A model generated the notes under the pieces. It did not search any database. It was not told where the DNA came from and saw only the letters and a list, made by a program, of their open reading frames with translations. From Bin5 sp965207495 (GTDB lineage: Bacteria; Chloroflexota; Anaerolineae; Caldilineales; Caldilineaceae): a stretch of 64,000 nucleotides of DNA. Positions 48,902 through 57,453 of the stretch are shown here, one piece after another. How positions within the stretch are numbered: the first letter of the stretch is position 1; the number at the start of each line of letters is the position of its first letter. The stretch spans positions 4,836,001 to 4,900,000 of the forward strand of contig OZ242287.1 of the NCBI GenBank assembly GCA_965207495.1, in the 5' to 3' direction. Both the position numbers and the translations under genes were made by a program.

Positions 48902-50239
48902 ATGCTGGAAGCTGTACGCAATGCATTCCGTTTGCCGGATCTACGTCAGAAGCTGCTGTATACCTTCCTGATTCTGGTCGCCTACCGGCTCGCAGCGCAT
49001 ATCCCCCTTCCGGGTGTCAATCGAGAGGTGTTGGATCAGATATTTCGTTCAACGGACCAGAACATCCTTTTGAGTCTGTTGAACTTTTTCAGCGGCGGTG
49101 CGCTGGCTCAGTTCAGCGTGATGGCGATGGGTGTGTATCCCTACATCACCGCCACGATTATTATGCAGTTGCTGACGCCGATCGTGCCCCAGTTGGAGGA
49201 GTTGAGCCGGGAGGGCGAACAGGGGCGACAGCAGCTTAACCGCTACACACATTACATGACGGTTCCGCTGGCGCTGTTGCAGGCATTCGGTCAGGCGACG
49301 CTGCTGAGCCGTCCTGTTGGCGGCGCGGCGACGGGTGCTGTGCTTGAGAATTGGGGCTTCACGGGGGAGGCGCTGCTTCCGTCTCTGACGATTCTGATCA
49401 GCTTAACCGCGGGCACGATGCTGGCCATGTGGATGGGAGAGTTGCTGACCGAGCAGGGGATCGGCAACGGCGTTTCGTTGATCATATTTGCCGGAATCGT
49501 CGCGTCGGCGCCAAATCAGGTGCGTTTGCTGACGCAGCAGGGCATCACACAGCTGTTGATTTTCAGCGTCATTACCGTTCTGACGGTGGCCTTGATTGTA
49601 TGGGTACAGGAGGGCCAGCGGCGCATCCCCGTACAGTATGGCAAGCGGGTGCGCACTATGCGCGGCAACCGCTTGATGATGGTCGGCGGGCAGAGTACAT
49701 ACGTGCCGATGCGGGTGAATACCGCCGGTATGATTCCGCTGATTTTCGCCCAGAGTCTGCTGATCTTGCCGAACACGATGGCATCCTATTTCATTCTTCG
49801 CAATGACTGGCTCGGCTCGATTGCGAATTTCTTTTTCACTTCATTCAGTCCGCAGAACTTTCTGTACTGGCTGTTTTACTTCATGCTGACGGTTGCGTTC
49901 ACATATTTCTATACAGATATCATGTTCCGGCAGCAGAACCTCCCTGACACGTTGCAGAAGCAGGGGGGTTTCATCCCCGGCATTCGGCCTGGTCCGCGGA
50001 CTGAACAGTATCTGAACGGAGTGTTGGGACGCATAACGCTGGTGGGGGCGCTTTTCCTCGGCCTGGTCGCGGTGCTGCCTTTTCTCGCAGGTATGGTTTT
50101 CGGCGGCGGCGTCGGCAGTTTCAATACGCTGATTATCAGCAGCACTGGTCTTCTGATTGTCGTTGGTGTTGTGCTGGACACGATGAAGCAGATCGAGGCG
50201 CAGTTGATGATGCGCAACTATGAGGGCTTTATCCGCTAG
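48902..50239 (+). CDS. secY: Sec translocon subunit SecY
   Basis: Central channel of the Sec protein translocase, 445 aa with ten predicted membrane helices. RLAAHIPLPGVNREVLDQIF, the plug-region NFFSGGALAQFSVMAMGVYP with YITATIIMQLL, and GNGVSLIIFAGI are typical; the C-terminal cytosolic loop has QQNLPDTLQKQGGFIPGIRP. Ends YEGFIR as most SecY proteins do. secE and secG are elsewhere. Followed by adk after 42 bases. Confidence 0.97.
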   Translation: MLEAVRNAFRLPDLRQKLLYTFLILVAYRLAAHIPLPGVNREVLDQIFRSTDQNILLSLLNFFSGGALAQFSVMAMGVYPYITATIIMQLLTPIVPQLEELSREGEQGRQQLNRYTHYMTVPLALLQAFGQATLLSRPVGGAATGAVLENWGFTGEALLPSLTILISLTAGTMLAMWMGELLTEQGIGNGVSLIIFAGIVASAPNQVRLLTQQGITQLLIFSVITVLTVALIVWVQEGQRRIPVQYGKRVRTMRGNRLMMVGGQSTYVPMRVNTAGMIPLIFAQSLLILPNTMASYFILRNDWLGSIANFFFTSFSPQNFLYWLFYFMLTVAFTYFYTDIMFRQQNLPDTLQKQGGFIPGIRPGPRTEQYLNGVLGRITLVGALFLGLVAVLPFLAGMVFGGGVGSFNTLIISSTGLLIVVGVVLDTMKQIEAQLMMRNYEGFIR

Positions 50240-50281
50240 CCATCCGACTGCGTAAACTGGCAGCGTGAGGAAAAGGTGTCG

Positions 50282-50968
50282 ATGAGCGACCGCACTTATC
50301 TGGTTTTGTTGGGAGCGCCTGGCGCCGGCAAGGGCACGCAGGCTCAGTTGCTAGAGGAAAGGTTGGGGATTCCGCAGATATCGACGGGAGAGATCTTCCG
50401 ATACAACTTGAAGAACCAGACTGAACTGGGGCAGCAGGCACAGAGCTATTACGACAAAGGCGAACTGGTCCCCGACGAAGTAACGATACGGATGGTGGAA
50501 GCGCGTTTGTCCCAGGAGGATGCCGCAAAGGGCGCGATTATGGATGGCTTTCCGCGCAACCTCCTTCAGGCTCAGGCTTTGGACGAGATGACGGCTGGGT
50601 ACGGGGGTATCAGCGTGGTGCCATTCTTCCAGCTAGAAGACGGTGTCGTGACGATGCGAATCACCGGTAGGCGGGTTTGCCGCAACTGCGACAGGGTCTA
50701 CCACCTGAAGTTCAATCCTCCCAGCGGCGAGGGATGTGACAGTTGCGGGGGCGAGTTGTACCAGCGCAATGATGATAAGCCGGAGACGGTCCAGAATCGT
50801 CTTTACATATACTACAAGCAGACTTCGCCTTTGATTGGATACTATTTTGCGAAGGGCTTGTTGGAAGAGGTTGATGGGGCGAGGTCGATCCAGGAGATGC
50901 ATGATCAGCTGCTGGAGCGGTTGGCGTCGAGGAATATCTTGGCGGCTAAGCGCGCTGTGACCGGCTGA
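50282..50968 (+). CDS. adk: adenylate kinase (zinc-binding LID)
   Basis: Balances AMP, ADP and ATP, 228 aa. P-loop LLGAPGAGKGTQAQ, AMP-binding STGEIFRYNL, MDGFPRN in the core. The LID domain holds CRNCDRVYHLKFNPPS and CDSCGG, a four-Cys zinc site seen in long bacterial adenylate kinases. ATG at 50282 is preferred over GTG 50276 by position of the AGG-rich ribosome site. Its place between secY and map is classical. Confidence 0.97.
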   Translation: MSDRTYLVLLGAPGAGKGTQAQLLEERLGIPQISTGEIFRYNLKNQTELGQQAQSYYDKGELVPDEVTIRMVEARLSQEDAAKGAIMDGFPRNLLQAQALDEMTAGYGGISVVPFFQLEDGVVTMRITGRRVCRNCDRVYHLKFNPPSGEGCDSCGGELYQRNDDKPETVQNRLYIYYKQTSPLIGYYFAKGLLEEVDGARSIQEMHDQLLERLASRNILAAKRAVTG

Positions 50969-51007
50969 CGAAAACGGAGTTCAGATGTCGCTGGCGGCAA
51001 GTGCAAG

Positions 51008-51856
51008 ATGAATGACAAAAGTATGATGACCCGACTCAGGCGCAAACTGCACCGAAATGGGCGTCAGCGTATTAAGGCCAGGCAGGCGCAGGAACGTCCT
51101 GCCCCGGTGTTCAAGAGTCCGCGTGAGATTCAGATCATGCGTGAAGCGGGGCGGATCGTTGCGAGAGTCCATCAGGCGTTTCGAGAGGCGATCAGGCCTG
51201 GGATAAGCACTTGGGATTTGGACGAGCTGGCGGCGACGACGATTCACAGCCATAATGCGAAGTCCAGCTTTCTGGGTTATCGCGGCTATCCGGCCAATAT
51301 TTGCACGAGCATCAACGAGGAGTTGGTGCATGGGATTCCGAGCCGGGAGCGTGTGCTGCAAGAGGGCGACATTATCAGCATAGATGTAGGCGTTTTCTAC
51401 CGCGGCTTTGTGGGTGACAGCGGTTGGACGTATCCTGTCGGCGCGATAGAGCCTGCGGCCGAAAGGCTGCTGCAGGTGACGGAGGATAGCCTGAACGCAG
51501 GCATTGAGGCCATCCGTTCAGGCGGACGTGTGCTGGATATCAGTGCGGCGGTGCAGAACAGTGTAGAGCCGAGCGGCTTTCACATTGTGCGGGAGTATAC
51601 AGGGCACGGTGTGGGACGGGCGATGCACGAGGGGCCGCAGGTTCTGAACTATGTATCGGACGATACGGATGGAAGGGTAGTTTTGCGCCCTGGTCTGGTC
51701 ATTGCGATTGAGCCGATGGTTCAAATGGGCACATGGCGGACGGAAACATTAGAGGACAAGTGGACCGTTATCAGCGAAGATCAGAGCCTGAGCGCGCACT
51801 TCGAGCATACTGTTGCGGTAACCAACAGAGGCCCTGAAATATTGACGCGCCTCTAA
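51008..51856 (+). CDS. map: methionine aminopeptidase, type I
   Basis: Removes the initiator methionine from new proteins, 282 aa. Metal ligands are in SIDVGVFYRGFVGDSGWT (Asp, Asp), GHGVGRAMHEGPQV (His), LVIAIEPMV (Glu) and FEHTVAVT (Glu). The catalytic domain starts at KSPREIQIMREAGRIVA; before it lies a 35-residue basic extension (RLRRKLHRNGRQRIKARQAQ) that may help it sit on the ribosome. infA, which normally follows, is absent; rpmJ starts 54 bases later. Confidence 0.96.
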   Translation: MNDKSMMTRLRRKLHRNGRQRIKARQAQERPAPVFKSPREIQIMREAGRIVARVHQAFREAIRPGISTWDLDELAATTIHSHNAKSSFLGYRGYPANICTSINEELVHGIPSRERVLQEGDIISIDVGVFYRGFVGDSGWTYPVGAIEPAAERLLQVTEDSLNAGIEAIRSGGRVLDISAAVQNSVEPSGFHIVREYTGHGVGRAMHEGPQVLNYVSDDTDGRVVLRPGLVIAIEPMVQMGTWRTETLEDKWTVISEDQSLSAHFEHTVAVTNRGPEILTRL

Positions 51857-51865
51857 TGATATGAT
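51857..51865 (+). promoter_or_regulatory. extended -10 box between map and rpmJ
   Basis: TGATATGAT (51857-51865) directly after the map stop codon is a TGn-TATGAT box; a proper -35 is lacking. It could add transcription of rpmJ, rpsM and following genes. Start near 51872. Confidence 0.35.
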
Positions 51866-51910
51866 AAACTTGTGGAATTGCGTTACGACTTTGGCGGAGG
51901 GGGTTGAAGG

Positions 51911-52024
51911 ATGAAAGTGCGGGCTTCGGTCAAAAAGATGTGTGAAAAGTGTTCCGTTGTTCGACGGCGAGGCGTTGTGTATGTGATTTGTCAGAACCCG
52001 AAACACAAGCAGAGGCAGGGTTAG
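51911..52024 (+). CDS. rpmJ: 50S ribosomal protein L36
   Basis: 37 aa, too short for many gene finders. Starts MKVRASVKKMCEKC; Cys11, Cys14, Cys27 and His32 form the classical zinc site of the C+ type. ATG at 51911 with GGAGGGGGTTGAAGG upstream, stop TAG at 52022. It lies between map and rpsM as in the standard alpha/spc junction. Confidence 0.96.
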   Translation: MKVRASVKKMCEKCSVVRRRGVVYVICQNPKHKQRQG

Positions 52025-52044
52025 AAAACCAGGGGGCAGTTACC

Positions 52045-52422
52045 ATGGCACGTATTGCAGGCGTCGACATTCCTCGAGACAAGCGGGTCGTTATTGCACT
52101 AACCTACATTTACGGGATTGGTCGATCCGTCAGCCAGGAGATTCTGGAGGCGACCGGGATAGACGAGGACAAACGCGTCAAGGACCTGGACACCAATGAA
52201 TTGGTCGCTTTGCGGGATTTCATAGAGCGTCACTGCCGCGTCGAAGGTGATTTGCGGCGCGAAGTAAACATGAACATCAAGCGCCTCATGGAGATTGGCA
52301 GTTATCGAGGCCTGCGCCACCGGCGCAATCTTCCGAGCCGGGGTCAGCGTACGCGCACGAATGCGCGCACGCGCCGTGGTGTAAAGAAGACGGTAGCCGG
52401 GAAGAAGCGAGCGCGCAAGTAG
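52045..52422 (+). CDS. rpsM: 30S ribosomal protein S13
   Basis: 125 aa. MARIAGVDIPRDKRVVIALT at the start, IKRLMEIGSYRGLRHRRNLP and GQRTRTNARTRRG toward the end. In the 30S head, bridging to L5. ATG at 52045, 20 bases after the rpmJ stop, with AGGGGGCAG upstream. Confidence 0.97.
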   Translation: MARIAGVDIPRDKRVVIALTYIYGIGRSVSQEILEATGIDEDKRVKDLDTNELVALRDFIERHCRVEGDLRREVNMNIKRLMEIGSYRGLRHRRNLPSRGQRTRTNARTRRGVKKTVAGKKRARK

Positions 52423-52479
52423 CAGCAGATAGGCGCTTTCACTGTTTTTTGGGCAGGAACATCAGGCTAAGGAGAAACG

Positions 52480-52884
52480 ATGGCTCGAACGCAGCGTCGC
52501 CGGGGTGGTCGGTCGTCCCGACGGGAGAGGAAGCACGTCCCGAGCGGTCAGATCCACGTCCGCGCAACATTTAACAATACGATCATCACGGTCACGGATC
52601 CCGATGGTGCGGTTCTGTGTTGGGCCAGTTCGGGCACGGCCGGGTTCAAGGGGAGCCGCAAGAGCACGCCTTTTGCGGCGCAGCTTGCGGCATCTGCGGC
52701 GGCTAGGCAGGCCGTGAGTGAGTTCAATATGCGTGAGGTCGAGGTATTTATCAAGGGTCCGGGGCCGGGCCGCGAGAGTGCATTGAGGGCGTTGAACCCG
52801 GCAGGCCTGACAGTTACGTCGATAGCGGACATAACACCGATTCCACATAACGGGGTACGTCCCCCGAGTAAGCGAAGAGTTTAG
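52480..52884 (+). CDS. rpsK: 30S ribosomal protein S11
   Basis: 134 aa. HVRATFNNTIITVTDPDG, STPFAAQLAASAAARQAV and VFIKGPGPGRESALRAL are diagnostic, with the C-terminus IPHNGVRPPSKRRV. It lies on the 30S platform near mRNA. AAGGAGAAACG before the ATG. Confidence 0.97.
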   Translation: MARTQRRRGGRSSRRERKHVPSGQIHVRATFNNTIITVTDPDGAVLCWASSGTAGFKGSRKSTPFAAQLAASAAARQAVSEFNMREVEVFIKGPGPGRESALRALNPAGLTVTSIADITPIPHNGVRPPSKRRV

Positions 52885-53207
52885 GAGAACGGACAGCGCG
52901 TTGCCTCAGTTTTTGATCATGAAGGGGTTGCGCATCTAAGGGATTGACCTGCCGGAAGAAAGGCATCGTGTTTCGGCGCGATGCCGCTTGTGTTGCATTG
53001 CAGTGGAGAATATCAGTAGAGAATTGCAGTGGAACTGTAGGTGCGGTGATCGAAGTGTGTAGCGGAAGTCCGCCAGGCAGAGATAGTGTAGGTGGAACGT
53101 GCACAGGGGACGCGATCACCATTCGGGCAGATAGATTGGCACACCGAGCTACGCCGCGGCCTTGAGTAAGGCAGGAGGTTGCGAGCGTTAGTCGACCTGG
53201 AGGAAAG
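52885..53207 (+). promoter_or_regulatory. unusually long leader between rpsK and rpsD
   Basis: 323 bases without a gene inside an otherwise compact operon. It holds a 9-bp hairpin GGCATCGTG-TTTCGG-CGCGATGCC (52962-52985, one G-U pair) and a direct repeat ATTGCAGTGGA (52997-53007 and 53023-53033). TTGACC at 52944 is -35-like but has no -10. It may be an S4-responsive leader as known upstream of rpsD in Bacillus subtilis; this is inference. Confidence 0.4.
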
Positions 53208-53843
53208 ATGGCTCGATATACAGATGCGGTTTGTAAACTCTGTCGACGAGAAGGACAGAAGTTATTCCTGAAAGGCGAGCGTTGTGTCAGCCCCAAATGT
53301 GCGGTTGACAGGCGTCCATTCCCCCCAGGCGAAGCAGGCCGGCGGAATGTCATGCGGCGCAAGGTCTCCGATTTTGGGATCCAGCTGCGCGAGAAGCAGA
53401 AGGCGCGACGCATGTATGGGGTGATGGAACGGCAGTTCCGCCGCTATTTCAAGGAAGCAACTCGGCGCAAGGGGCAGACCGGCGGTATATTGTTGGAGCT
53501 GTTGGAGAGCCGGCTGGACAATGTGGTGTACCGGTTCGGTTTTGCCGATAGCCGGGCGCAGGCTCGTCAGCTTGTGCGGCACGGCCATTTTGCCGTTAAC
53601 GGCCGCAAGACGGACATTCCCTCCTTTTTGGTGTCGCCGAACGACCAGATTTCTGTTCGCGAGAAGAGTCGAACCAAGACCTATTTTCGTGAACGCGCCC
53701 AGATTCTCGGCAGTGCGTCCCCCCCTACGTGGCTCAGTCTGGATGCGACTAATCTGAACGGAACGGTGACTTCGGCGCCGGAACGGGAGGAGATAGGCGT
53801 ACTCCTAAATGAACAGTTGATCGTTGAGTACTACAGTCGTTAG
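53208..53843 (+). CDS. rpsD: 30S ribosomal protein S4
   Basis: 211 aa. N-terminal zinc site from CKLCRREG and the pair CVSPKC; then RRKVSDFGIQLREKQKARRM and the S4 RNA-binding domain LESRLDNVVYRFGFADSRAQ followed by ARQLVRHGHFAVNGR. Nucleates 16S 5'-domain folding and often represses its own operon. ATG with GGAGGAAAG upstream. A small inverted repeat GTCGGT/ACCGAC follows in the gap to rpoA. Confidence 0.97.
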   Translation: MARYTDAVCKLCRREGQKLFLKGERCVSPKCAVDRRPFPPGEAGRRNVMRRKVSDFGIQLREKQKARRMYGVMERQFRRYFKEATRRKGQTGGILLELLESRLDNVVYRFGFADSRAQARQLVRHGHFAVNGRKTDIPSFLVSPNDQISVREKSRTKTYFRERAQILGSASPPTWLSLDATNLNGTVTSAPEREEIGVLLNEQLIVEYYSR

Positions 53844-53966
53844 CTGACGCGGTACGGTTTCATTGCTTTGCAGGTCGGTTATAAGGACGACCGACAGGGC
53901 TGAGACGATTGTCTGTCGCCACACGATGTTTGGTTGAGACTGTTATACAGCCGGGAGGGGTAGCCG

Positions 53967-55130
53967 TTGCTTAATAATTTGGTATTGCCGAAGATAGAAG
54001 TTGAAGCCAGTTCCAAGAACTATGGCCATTTTGTGATCAGCCCGCTGGAAAGCGGATATGGGATTACACTTGGGAACTCGTTGCGCCGGGTATTGCTGTC
54101 GAGCTTGCCGGGCGCTGCCGTGACGTCGATCGCGGTTAGTAGTGTACATCATGAGTTCTCTACGATAGATCATGTGCTGGAAGATGCCACCCGATTGATA
54201 TTGAATGTAAAGCAGATTCGATTCAGGAGCGATAGCGCTGAGCCAGTTCGCGTTTCGGTAGAGGTATACCATGAAGGTCCGGTAACAGCCGGAGATTTGA
54301 ACTGCCCTCCGGAGGTTGAGATCGTCAACCCGGACTTGTACCTGCTGTTCGCCGACTCGAATGAGGTGGACCTGGATATTGAGATGGTCGTGGAGCAGGG
54401 CCGGGGCTACAGTCCGGCTGAGGAGCGGATGCAGTTGCCGTTGGGCGAGATCCCAGTGGATGCGATTTTCAGTCCGGTAAAGAAGGCTTCTTATCGAGTG
54501 GAACGAACCCGTATCGGCCAACAGACCGACTACGACAGGCTTAATCTGGAAGTATGGACCGATGGCACGATTTCGCCTGAAGATTCGATGCGGCAGGCGG
54601 CTGACATACTTGTTCAGCATCTGAGCCTGTTTGTCGGCGATCGTACAACGATGGTCGAGCTGCCTGAGGAGGAGGAAGAGAGCATTCCCAGTCGTGTTGC
54701 CGAGGCGCCGATTGAGGAGCTTGAGCTTACCGTAAGGGCTTACAACTGCCTGAAGCGGGCGGGCATCACGAAGGTTGGAGAGATTCTGAAGCGGATGGAA
54801 AAGGGTGAAGACGAAATGCTCGCTATCCGCAATTTTGGCAAGAAGTCGCTGGATGAACTGGTAGAGAAGCTGAGCGATAAGGGTTACATGAATGTGGTGG
54901 GCGTCGATCTCAGCGGCTATCTGGGCGGAGGCAACGGTACGGAGGTTGAGGGGATTTTAGTCGGTTCCGTTGAAGCCGGGGAAGCAGAAGCCGAAGCGGC
55001 TGAGACCGAAGTATCTGAAACCGAAGTATCTGAAACCGAAGTGGCTGAAACCGAGGTAGCTGAAACCGAAGCGGCTGAAGCAGTCGAGAGCGTTGACGAG
55101 GCGAGCTTAACGCCGCTACCGGAGGAATAG
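53967..55130 (+). CDS. rpoA: RNA polymerase alpha subunit with repetitive acidic tail
   Basis: 387 aa, longer than the common 310-330. The N-terminal assembly domain has LESGYGITLGNSLRRVLLSSLPG, and DHVLEDATRLILNVK; the C-terminal domain (about residues 250-315) has LELTVRAYNCLKRAGI and IRNFGKKSLDELVEKL, which binds UP elements and activators. After it follows a tail of about 70 residues with the pentapeptide T-E-V-(S/A)-E repeated, very acidic and probably disordered. TTG start at 53967 with GGGAGGGG eight bases upstream. The tail is encoded by a 15-bp tandem repeat. Confidence 0.97.
   Translation: MLNNLVLPKIEVEASSKNYGHFVISPLESGYGITLGNSLRRVLLSSLPGAAVTSIAVSSVHHEFSTIDHVLEDATRLILNVKQIRFRSDSAEPVRVSVEVYHEGPVTAGDLNCPPEVEIVNPDLYLLFADSNEVDLDIEMVVEQGRGYSPAEERMQLPLGEIPVDAIFSPVKKASYRVERTRIGQQTDYDRLNLEVWTDGTISPEDSMRQAADILVQHLSLFVGDRTTMVELPEEEEESIPSRVAEAPIEELELTVRAYNCLKRAGITKVGEILKRMEKGEDEMLAIRNFGKKSLDELVEKLSDKGYMNVVGVDLSGYLGGGNGTEVEGILVGSVEAGEAEAEAAETEVSETEVSETEVAETEVAETEAAEAVESVDEASLTPLPEE
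54999..55073 (+). repeat. 15-bp tandem repeat inside rpoA, five units
   Basis: Units of the type GCTGAAACCGAAGTA run in frame at 54999, 55014, 55029, 55044 and 55059, each coding five residues of the acidic tail. Units differ by one to three bases, so copy number could vary between strains without breaking the frame. Confidence 0.9.
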
Positions 55131-55134
55131 CACG

Positions 55135-55521
55135 ATGCGACACCAGATCGCGGGTCAGAAGTTAAGCCGGAATGCGGCGCAACGCAAGGCCCTGTTTCGC
55201 AACCAGATTCGAGAACTTTATATTCACGAACGGATAACGACTACTCAGGCCAAGGCGCGGGCGATGCGCGGCGATGCCGAGAAGCTGATTACGAAGGCCA
55301 AGCACGGCCTGGCAGGAAAGATTGACCGGGTACATGCGCAACGTCAGGTTGTGGCCTATCTCAATGACAAGACGGTCGCGAAGAAGGTCTTTGACGAAAT
55401 CGCTCCCCGCTATGAGGAGCGGAACGGCGGATATACCCGAATCGTCAAGCTAGGCAAGCGGTTCGGCGACGCGGCCGAAATGGCCGTCATCGAGTTGGTG
55501 ACGGACGGTAGTAACGAGTAG
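55135..55521 (+). CDS. rplQ: 50S ribosomal protein L17
   Basis: 128 aa. MRHQIAGQKLSRNAAQRKAL, then HERITTTQAKARAMRGDAEK and RYEERNGGYTRIVKLGKRFG are classical. Begins four bases after the rpoA stop; the ribosome site GGAGGAATAG overlaps the end of rpoA, implying coupling. Confidence 0.97.
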   Translation: MRHQIAGQKLSRNAAQRKALFRNQIRELYIHERITTTQAKARAMRGDAEKLITKAKHGLAGKIDRVHAQRQVVAYLNDKTVAKKVFDEIAPRYEERNGGYTRIVKLGKRFGDAAEMAVIELVTDGSNE

Positions 55522-55622
55522 CCGGGTCCGTTGCCGTCTAAGTGAAGTGTTTGCAGATTTGGCGGTGGCGGTCGGAAGGGTAGTCGATTTGTGGCCGCGT
55601 GCGTCACGCCGGTGAGGAGCGA

Positions 55623-56438
55623 ATGCCCAAGGTCGCCGGTCTGATCGCTTACGACGGCACAGACTTCTGTGGATTTCAGGTCCAAAGGGAGGCGCCGACA
55701 GTCCAGGGCGCGTTGGAAGAGGCCCTAAGAGATCTGACCGGCGCGAACTGCCGAGTAAGCGGCGCAGGAAGGACGGACACAGGCGTTCACGCCAGAGGGC
55801 AAGTCATAATGGTTGAAGCGCCCTGGCGTCATTCACTGGAAGCCCTGCGCCAGGCCTGGAACCAACGGTTGCCTGATTCGATACTGATGCGCTGTCTGAC
55901 GGAGGCGCCGCAGGATTTCCACCCTCGATTCAGCGCTTGGGAGCGGACGTACCGCTACACGACATGGGCGCCGGCTTCCGAGGGAGATGGGGGGAGACGT
56001 TTCCCACTTGTCGACCGGTTTGCGTTGGTTTTGCCCAAGCGCCCAGACCTGGAAGCAATGAACGACGCTGCCCGCCTGTTGATTGGGGCCCACGATTTTG
56101 CCACTTTTGGGCTGGCGCCTCAAGGAGAGAATACGGTTCGGCGGATCGTGTCGCTCTTCTGGGAACGGGTAGAAGAGTCGCTGCCTGTGCTGGACCAGCA
56201 TCCGTCTGAACGGCTGGTATTGACGATAACGGCCAACGCATTCTTACGACGGATGGTACGTAATCTAGCCGGCTCGCTGCTGGCGGTTGGTCTGGGAAGG
56301 TGGCAGGCCGATGAACTCGCAGCGGCGTTGGATGCGAAGGACCGCAGCCGTTCAGCGCCGCCGGTCCCGCCCAATGGGCTTGTTCTGGAGCGAGTACAAT
56401 ACGCAGAGTATCCTGATCTGTTTTCTGCGCATTCATAG
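55623..56438 (+). CDS. truA: tRNA pseudouridine(38-40) synthase
   Basis: Makes pseudouridine at positions 38-40 of tRNA anticodon arms, 271 aa. The catalytic Asp is in GAGRTDTGVHARGQ; AYDGTDFCGFQVQ at the N-terminus and FLRRMVRNLAGSLLAVG near the C-terminus are family signatures. ATG at 55623 has GAGGAG upstream. Position between rplQ and rplM is conserved in many bacteria. Confidence 0.96.
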   Translation: MPKVAGLIAYDGTDFCGFQVQREAPTVQGALEEALRDLTGANCRVSGAGRTDTGVHARGQVIMVEAPWRHSLEALRQAWNQRLPDSILMRCLTEAPQDFHPRFSAWERTYRYTTWAPASEGDGGRRFPLVDRFALVLPKRPDLEAMNDAARLLIGAHDFATFGLAPQGENTVRRIVSLFWERVEESLPVLDQHPSERLVLTITANAFLRRMVRNLAGSLLAVGLGRWQADELAAALDAKDRSRSAPPVPPNGLVLERVQYAEYPDLFSAHS

Positions 56439-56492
56439 TTTTTTTTGCAGATAGCAGGGGATGCATGCAGGTGCGAATGAGGAGATAAGAGG

Positions 56493-56945
56493 GTGAAGAC
56501 ACTGAGCCTGAGTTATGAAGAGGCCAAGAGCGGACGTGAATGGTGGGTAGTTGACGCAACTGACAAGACGCTTGGCCGGTTGGCATCGGAGATCGCACAG
56601 GTGCTGCGAGGTAAGCACAAGCCGAGTTTCACGCCTAACGTGGACTGTGGCGACTTTATTATTGTGATCAACTGCGACAAGTTTCATGTGACTGGCAACA
56701 GGCTGGATGACAAGCGCTATTACCGTCATTCCCGTTATCCAGGCGGCTTGAAGAGTCGAACGATGCGCGAGCAGTTGGAAAGACAACCGCAGAAGATAAT
56801 CTTTGAAGCGGTCAAAGGTATGGTTCCCAAGACCCGTCTCGGCCGGGCTCAGATGAAGAAGCTGAGAGTCTACGCTGGTCCGGACCACCCGCACAAGGCG
56901 CAGAAGCCGAAGGTGCTGGAACTGCAGGAGAGAAGATATGAGTGA
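56493..56945 (+). CDS. rplM: 50S ribosomal protein L13
   Basis: 150 aa. WWVVDATDKTLGRLASEIAQ, VRGKHKPSFTPNVDCGDFI-type and RYYRHSRYPGGLKSRTMREQ are diagnostic. GTG start at 56493 with GAGGAG upstream. Its last eight bases overlap the start of rpsI, so both are translated together. Confidence 0.97.
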   Translation: MKTLSLSYEEAKSGREWWVVDATDKTLGRLASEIAQVLRGKHKPSFTPNVDCGDFIIVINCDKFHVTGNRLDDKRYYRHSRYPGGLKSRTMREQLERQPQKIIFEAVKGMVPKTRLGRAQMKKLRVYAGPDHPHKAQKPKVLELQERRYE

Positions 56946-57327
56946 GTATATCGAGGCTGTTGGACGACGCAAGAGCGCGACGGCCCGGGTGCGGCTGTAT
57001 GAAGGAGACGGTGAGATAATCGTAAACAGCCTGCCGATGAACGGTTATTTCGGGCGCGCTTTGGACCAGATGGTGATCCAGCAGCCGCTGTCTCTGACCG
57101 GCACGGAGATCAGTTATAATATCAGCATTAAGGTTCATGGCGGAGGCGAGGGGGGCCAGGCGCACGCAGCCCGGCACGGTTTGTCGCGCGCACTTGTGGC
57201 AGCCGACCCGAATCTGCGGCCTACTTTGAAGGCTGCGGGATTTCTCACGCGCGATGCGCGCGTCAAGGAGCGAATGAAGCCAGGCCTTAAGCGGGCGCGC
57301 AAGGCTCCGCAGTACACCAAGCGGTGA
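56938..57327 (+). CDS. rpsI: 30S ribosomal protein S9
   Basis: 129 aa. EAVGRRKSATARVRLYEGDG at the start, GGEGGQAHAARHGLSRALV in the middle and the C-terminal RKAPQYTKR that touches P-site tRNA. The ribosome site (AGGAGAGA) lies within rplM. Last gene before the operon terminator. Confidence 0.97.
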   Translation: MSEYIEAVGRRKSATARVRLYEGDGEIIVNSLPMNGYFGRALDQMVIQQPLSLTGTEISYNISIKVHGGGEGGQAHAARHGLSRALVAADPNLRPTLKAAGFLTRDARVKERMKPGLKRARKAPQYTKR

Positions 57328-57356
57328 GAGAGGCCCGTTAGAAATCGATACAGTAC

Positions 57357-57392
57357 AAGAGCGGTGGCCAAGCCATCGCTCTTTGTTCTTTT
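57357..57392 (+). terminator. intrinsic terminator of the ribosomal superoperon
   Basis: AAGAGCGGTGGC (57357-57368) pairs with GCCATCGCTCTT (57372-57383) with one G-U pair and loop CAA, followed by TGTTCTTTT. The strongest terminator in the window; it closes the rightward unit that starts at 36962. Confidence 0.8.
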
Positions 57393-57453
57393 GCGTTGCT
57401 GACTGCATGGTGCGAAGGGCTTAGGGTTAACGGGGAAGGAGTGTCCGAGTTCG

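Noticed and set aside
52944..53165. Open frame of about 73 codons between rpsK and rpsD
   Set aside because: Cys/Arg-rich, no ribosome site, no resemblance to any ribosomal or other protein; better read as an untranslated leader.
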